From assembly GCA_965213765.1 (NCBI GenBank), contig OZ243926.1, positions 2,666,001 through 2,730,000 of the forward strand: a stretch of 64,000 bases of DNA, in the 5' to 3' direction. The DNA is from JAJDXO01 sp965213765 (GTDB lineage: Bacteria; Pseudomonadota; Alphaproteobacteria; Rhodospirillales; UBA2165). Both the position numbers and the translations under genes were made by a program. Shown here in pieces: positions 58,474 through 64,000 of the stretch (positions within the stretch are counted from its first letter, which is position 1; each line of letters opens with the position of its first letter). Below the pieces are notes generated by a model. That model searched no databases. It saw nothing but the letters and a program-made list of their open reading frames with translations, and had not been told where the DNA came from.

Positions 58474-58893
58474 TTATTTCTTTGCCTGAAGCCGGACAAC
58501 CACGTCCACACGGGATACCTTGGCATCCGCCGGCGGCGCCGGCAGCCGCGCCACCTGAATTTCCTCTTCGGCGATATCCTCGAGGTGCCCTGTGTCCTCG
58601 AAGTAGAAGTGGTGGTGGTCCGAGACGTTGGTATCGAAACAGGACCGTCCGGCATCGACCACGATCTCGCGCATCAGGCCGGCATCGGTGAACTGGTGCA
58701 ACGTGTTGTAGACCGTCGCCAGGGACACCCGCACCCGGGCCTTCAGCGCCTCGCTATGAAGGCTCTCCGCCGTCACATGGCGGTCCCCGCCGTCGAACAG
58801 CAGCTTGGCAAGGGCCAAGCGCTGACGGGTCGGGCGCAGACCGACTGACCGCAATCGGCCGAGAGCATCGGTGAACGGACGGGAATTTTCCAT
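58474..58893 (-). CDS. irr: Iron response regulator Irr (Fur family)
   Basis: A 139-residue Fur-family regulator: LRSVGLRPTRQRLALAKLLF, then RHVTAESLHSEALKARVRVS and LATVYNTLHQFTDAGLMREI. Heme-binding His residues cluster in VSDHHHFYFEDTGHLEDI. The N-terminus lacks the structural zinc cysteine pairs of Fur. This is the pattern of Irr, the alphaproteobacterial regulator that represses or activates iron genes when heme is limiting and is destroyed on heme binding. In this group irr is often adjacent to fabA-fabB-fabI, as here; no control of fab genes is shown by sequence. Upstream 58894-59026 is AT-rich (ATATGGACAATATAGACTAT) and should hold the promoter. Confidence 0.92.
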   Translation of the reverse strand: MENSRPFTDALGRLRSVGLRPTRQRLALAKLLFDGGDRHVTAESLHSEALKARVRVSLATVYNTLHQFTDAGLMREIVVDAGRSCFDTNVSDHHHFYFEDTGHLEDIAEEEIQVARLPAPPADAKVSRVDVVVRLQAKK

Positions 58894-59026
58894 CGATCAG
58901 CCTTTTGACCATATCGTCATTGGCTAATATGGACAATATAGACTATAAATCAAGGGGGTAGGGCGTTTTCTTGGATAATTCCAGTAAACGAAAAGTGATT
59001 GGACGCGCCCGATCGGCCGGCCTCGA

Positions 59027-59827
59027 TCAGCCGTCCGGCGAATTGAACGGCAGGCCGATCACATGATAGCCGCCGTCCACATAGTGAATTTCGCCGGTCA
59101 CGCCGCTCGACAGGTCGCTCAGCAGATAGAGGGCGGCGTTGCCGACCTGTTCCAGCGAAACCGAGATGCGCAGCGGCGCATTGGCCTCGCTGATGCCGTA
59201 AATTTTCCGCGCCGCGCCGATGGCGCTGCCCGCAAGGGTGCGCATGGGACCGGCGGAGATGGCATTCACCCGAATGTTGGCCGGGCCCAGATCCGCCGCC
59301 AGGTACTTGGCGCTGGCCTCCAGCGCCGCCTTGGCGACGCCCATGACGTTGTAGTTGGGAATGACCCGGTTGGCGCCGAGATAGGTGAGCGTGATCAGGC
59401 TGCCGCCGTCGGGCATCAGGGCCGCGGCCCGGCGCGCCAACTCGGTGAACGAATAGCACGAGATCCGCATGGTTCGCTCGAAGTTCTCCGCCGTGGTATC
59501 GACGTAGCGGCCGTTCAACTCGTCCTTGTCCGAATAGGCGACGGCGTGGACCAGAAAATCGATGCCGCCCCAGGTCTCGGCCAGGCCCGAGAACAGGGCG
59601 TCCAGGCTGCCGGCATCGGTGACGTCGCAATCCGTCACCAGGGGCGAACCGACACTCTCGGCCAGCGGCCGGACCCGCTTGCCGAACGCCTCGCCCTGAT
59701 AGGTAAACGCCAGCCCGGCGCCCTGGGCATGCAGCGCCCGGGCCACCCCCCAAGCGATCGACCGCTCATTGGCGACGCCGAGGATGAGGCCTTTTTTGCC
59801 GGCCATCAGGGAGGCGGGTTGGGTCAT
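59027..59827 (-). CDS. fabI: Enoyl-[acyl-carrier-protein] reductase (NADH)
   Basis: A 266-residue SDR-type FabI, the final reductase of each fatty-acid elongation round. Marks are KKGLILGVANERSIAWGVA (nucleotide loop with the FabI-specific spacing), FTYQGEAFGKRVRPLAE, DFLVHAVAYSDKDELNGRY and the catalytic Tyr and Lys in NRVIPNYNVMGVAKAALEA, followed by RVNAISAGPMRTLAGSAI. It is the third gene of fabA-fabB-fabI on the minus strand, 36 bp after fabB. Confidence 0.95.
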   Translation of the reverse strand: MTQPASLMAGKKGLILGVANERSIAWGVARALHAQGAGLAFTYQGEAFGKRVRPLAESVGSPLVTDCDVTDAGSLDALFSGLAETWGGIDFLVHAVAYSDKDELNGRYVDTTAENFERTMRISCYSFTELARRAAALMPDGGSLITLTYLGANRVIPNYNVMGVAKAALEASAKYLAADLGPANIRVNAISAGPMRTLAGSAIGAARKIYGISEANAPLRISVSLEQVGNAALYLLSDLSSGVTGEIHYVDGGYHVIGLPFNSPDG

Positions 59828-59863
59828 GGAGGACGCTGGTCCGGAACCGCTGAAATTGCCCGC

Positions 59864-61087
59864 CTAAGCTTCCAGGCGTTTGAAGACCAGCGACGCGTTG
59901 GTGCCGCCGAAACCGAAGGAATTTGAAAGCGCGCAGTTGATCTGAACGTCGTCCATGCGCTCCAGCACGATCGGCATGTCGTCCGCCGCCGGCTCCAACT
60001 CCTCGATGTTGGCCGACGCGCAGATGAAGTCGCCGTCCATCATCAAGAGCGAATAGATGCTCTCATGCACCCCGGCGGCGCCCAGGGAATGGCCGGTCAG
60101 GGATTTGGTGGAGTTGAAATAAGGGATCCGGTTCCGATCGGCGAACACCTCCCTGATCGCCTCCAGTTCCTTGACGTCGCCCACCGGCGTCGAGGTGCCG
60201 TGGGTGTTGATGTAGTCGATGGGTCGGTCGACGGCGGACATGGCCATCCGCATGCACCGGACCGCGCCCTCGCCGGACGGCTGAACCATGTCGTGGCCGT
60301 CCGAGGTCGCGCCGTAGCCGGCGATTTCGGCGTAGATTTTGGCGCCGCGGGCCTTGGCGTGATCGAGTTCCTCGACCACCACCACACCGCCGCCGCCGGC
60401 GATGACAAACCCGTCCCGGTTGGCATCGAATGCCCGCGAGGCTTTCTCAGGGGTGTCGTTGTACTTGGACGACAACGCCGGCATGGCGTCGAACAGCACC
60501 GACAGGGACCAGTGGAGCTCCTCGCCGCCGCCGGCGAACACGATGTCCTGCTTGTCCCACTGGATCATTTCGGCCGCGTTGCCGATGCAGTGGGCGCTGG
60601 TCGAGCAGGCCGAGCTGATGGAGTAATTCACGCCCTTGATGCCGAACGGGGTGGCGAGCGTCGCCGAGTTGGTCGACGACATGGCGCGGGGCACCATATA
60701 GGGGCCGACCCGTTTCGGACTCTTCTCCCGCGCCGTATCGGCGGACTGGATGAGGTTCATGGTCGATGGGCCGCCGGACCCCATGATCAGGCCGGTCCGT
60801 TCATTGGAGACATCGCCCTGCTCGAGGCCGGCATCGGCGATGGCCTCGACCATTGCCACGTAGTTGAACGCCGCGCCGTCGCCCATAAAGCGTTTCAGCT
60901 TGCGGTCGATGGCCTCGCCGAGGTCGATTTCGGGCGCGCCGTGAACCTGGGACCGGAAGCCGAGTTCCTTGTATTCGGGCGCGAAACTGATGCCCGATTT
61001 GCCTTCGCGCAAGGATTCCCGGACTTCTTCCTTGTTGTTCCCGATGGAGGAGACAATACCGATACCTGTGATGACCGCTCTTCTCAC
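59864..61087 (-). CDS. fabB: Beta-ketoacyl-ACP synthase I
   Basis: A 407-residue condensing enzyme, needed with FabA for unsaturated fatty acids. The start MRRAVITGIGIVSSIGNNKE is typical for FabB. The catalytic triad Cys-His-His is visible: SISSACSTSAHCIGNAAEMI, DYINTHGTSTPVGDVKELEA and STKSLTGHSLGAAGVHESIY. The glycine-rich C-terminus NSFGFGGTNASLVFKRLEA completes the fold. It starts 12 bp after fabA and is probably co-transcribed with fabA and fabI. Confidence 0.96.
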   Translation of the reverse strand: MRRAVITGIGIVSSIGNNKEEVRESLREGKSGISFAPEYKELGFRSQVHGAPEIDLGEAIDRKLKRFMGDGAAFNYVAMVEAIADAGLEQGDVSNERTGLIMGSGGPSTMNLIQSADTAREKSPKRVGPYMVPRAMSSTNSATLATPFGIKGVNYSISSACSTSAHCIGNAAEMIQWDKQDIVFAGGGEELHWSLSVLFDAMPALSSKYNDTPEKASRAFDANRDGFVIAGGGGVVVVEELDHAKARGAKIYAEIAGYGATSDGHDMVQPSGEGAVRCMRMAMSAVDRPIDYINTHGTSTPVGDVKELEAIREVFADRNRIPYFNSTKSLTGHSLGAAGVHESIYSLLMMDGDFICASANIEELEPAADDMPIVLERMDDVQINCALSNSFGFGGTNASLVFKRLEA

Positions 61088-61099
61088 GGAATTCCTCCG

Positions 61100-61657
61100 T
61101 TACATGTCGTCCGTCGAGGTGAACGTTCCGGCGCGCAGCCCGTCCGCCTCGTAAACTATTTCGCCGTCGACGGCCATGGTGCCGGTGGCGAATCCGATCG
61201 CCACCTGACGCGCCAGCACCCGGCGGATATCAACCGTATAGGTGACCAGCCTGGCCGCCGGCGTCACCTGGCCGGTAAACTTGACATCGCCGACGCCGAG
61301 CGCCCGGCCGCGGCCCGGCGCGCCGGTCCAGGCGACATAAAACCCGACCATTTGCCAGAGCGCATCGAGGCCCAGGCATCCCGGCATAACCGGATCGCCC
61401 TCGAAATGGCAGCCGAAAAACCAGTGATCCGGCTTCACATCGAGTTCGGCGACAATTTGGCCCTTGCCGTATTGACCGCCGTCCGCGGTGATGGAGGTGA
61501 TCCGGTCGAACATCAGCATCGGGGGCGCCGGCAGCTGCGCGTTCCCCGGGCCGAACAGCTCACCCCGCCCGCAGGCCAGCAAGTCCTCATACTCAAAGCT
61601 GTTCCGCTCGCCGAAGGGAAGATCGTTGGCCGATGCGGCTGCAGATTGCGTGGTCAT
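61100..61657 (-). CDS. fabA: Beta-hydroxydecanoyl-ACP dehydratase/isomerase
   Basis: A 185-residue FabA that dehydrates 3-hydroxydecanoyl-ACP and isomerises the trans-2 to the cis-3 product, starting unsaturated fatty-acid synthesis. The catalytic His is in WFFGCHFEGDPVMPGCLGLD, with Asp in GLDALWQMVGFYVAW. MLMFDRITSI and VGDVKFTGQVTP are further FabA marks. It is about 12 residues longer than typical at the N-terminus (MTTQSAAASANDLPFGERNS). First gene of the fab operon; a consensus -10 box lies about 120 bp upstream. Confidence 0.96.
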   Translation of the reverse strand: MTTQSAAASANDLPFGERNSFEYEDLLACGRGELFGPGNAQLPAPPMLMFDRITSITADGGQYGKGQIVAELDVKPDHWFFGCHFEGDPVMPGCLGLDALWQMVGFYVAWTGAPGRGRALGVGDVKFTGQVTPAARLVTYTVDIRRVLARQVAIGFATGTMAVDGEIVYEADGLRAGTFTSTDDM

Positions 61658-61774
61658 CTACGTCACTTTCTCAAATCATCCGGCGCCGAAGCGGCGCCAC
61701 TTGCCTCAAGTAGCACATGCCGCCGCCCCGCTCCCGGAACGCCGGCATTGGAACACTCTTGTTCCTTACCCTTT

Positions 61775-61797
61775 ATTATATGTACCGAAATCGCAAA
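61775..61797 (-). promoter_or_regulatory. Possible promoter of the fab operon
   Basis: On the minus strand TATAAT at 61780-61775 is a perfect -10 box, preceded about 17 bp upstream by a poor -35. Between it and fabA lies a GC-rich hairpin GGCGCCGCTTCGGCGCC at about 61680-61697 and a weaker GGAAC-AAGAGT-GTTCC. The gap 61658-61861 contains no gene. Confidence 0.5.
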
Positions 61798-61861
61798 AGA
61801 CGAACGGACGCGGAAAAAATCCCGATGGACCCTTCCCGCGCCCGTTATTCCCGTTATTTCG

Positions 61862-63991
<2,130 letters not shown>

Positions 63992-64000
63992 ATCTTTCTC

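Overview
The window is a GC-rich alphaproteobacterial chromosome segment, most like Rhodospirillales-type genomes. The evidence is the dnaA-dnaN-recF-gyrB cluster beside rpsT, the mutM/ubiE-ubiB-coaBC-dut block, an Irr-type Fur regulator next to fabA-fabB-fabI, and alphaproteobacterial families such as MmcB, DUF3126, DUF3750, the long Dcd-like protein and the YcgN/YgjP pair.

Layout. 1-8.3 kb: partial IS5-type transposase, acyl-CoA dehydrogenase, HPPD, FAH-family protein, damaged mmcB, Ada/Ogt-like alkyltransferase, YgjP-like peptidase, YcgN-like protein, RHH protein. 8.3-22 kb: giant AsmA protein, MFS transporter, fused 5-oxoprolinase, DUF3750 protein, nucleoside deoxyribosyltransferase-like protein, TerB/DnaJ protein, amidase, rnpB, decayed GT41 gene. 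22-30.8 kb: dienelactone hydrolase, Dcd, orphan LsrF, aldolase/SDR fusion, an unrecognised small protein, lipoprotein MBL hydrolase, arylsulfotransferase-like protein. 30.8-40.6 kb: DUF3126, EamA transporter, a GST with an in-frame UGA, AsnB, an MDR-GFO fusion, HldE, class A PBP. 40.8-58 kb: replication genes, rpsT, mutM, ubiquinone genes, coaBC, dut, Rrf2, cysK, moeB, a D-2-hydroxyacid dehydrogenase and an SH3 protein. 58-64 kb: irr, fabI, fabB, fabA, pnp.

Two results stand out. First, the glutathione S-transferase at 32130-32825 (minus) has a strong Shine-Dalgarno and ATG 18 codons upstream of the longest open frame. Its only interruption is a UGA at the conserved Cys of the Cys-Pro-x-x-Gln-Arg motif, which makes it a selenoprotein candidate. 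Second, the intergenic regions are loaded with two non-coding element families: A, about 290-350 bp with GC-rich hairpins, and B, 50 bp or about 270 bp. Their ends lie on YTAR tetramers (CTAG, TTAG, CTAA), the target type known for IS5-group elements. In nine cases that tetramer contains the stop codon of the adjacent gene, and some copies have identical tetramers at both ends like target-site duplications.

Smaller observations include a T9 run at the CoaC/CoaB junction of coaBC, where slippage either way would give a CoaC-only product; two perfect DnaA boxes between dcd and lsrF; an MBL hydrolase with an altered metal motif; and pseudogenes of mmcB and a GT41 glycosyltransferase. No tRNA, rRNA or CRISPR array was seen.
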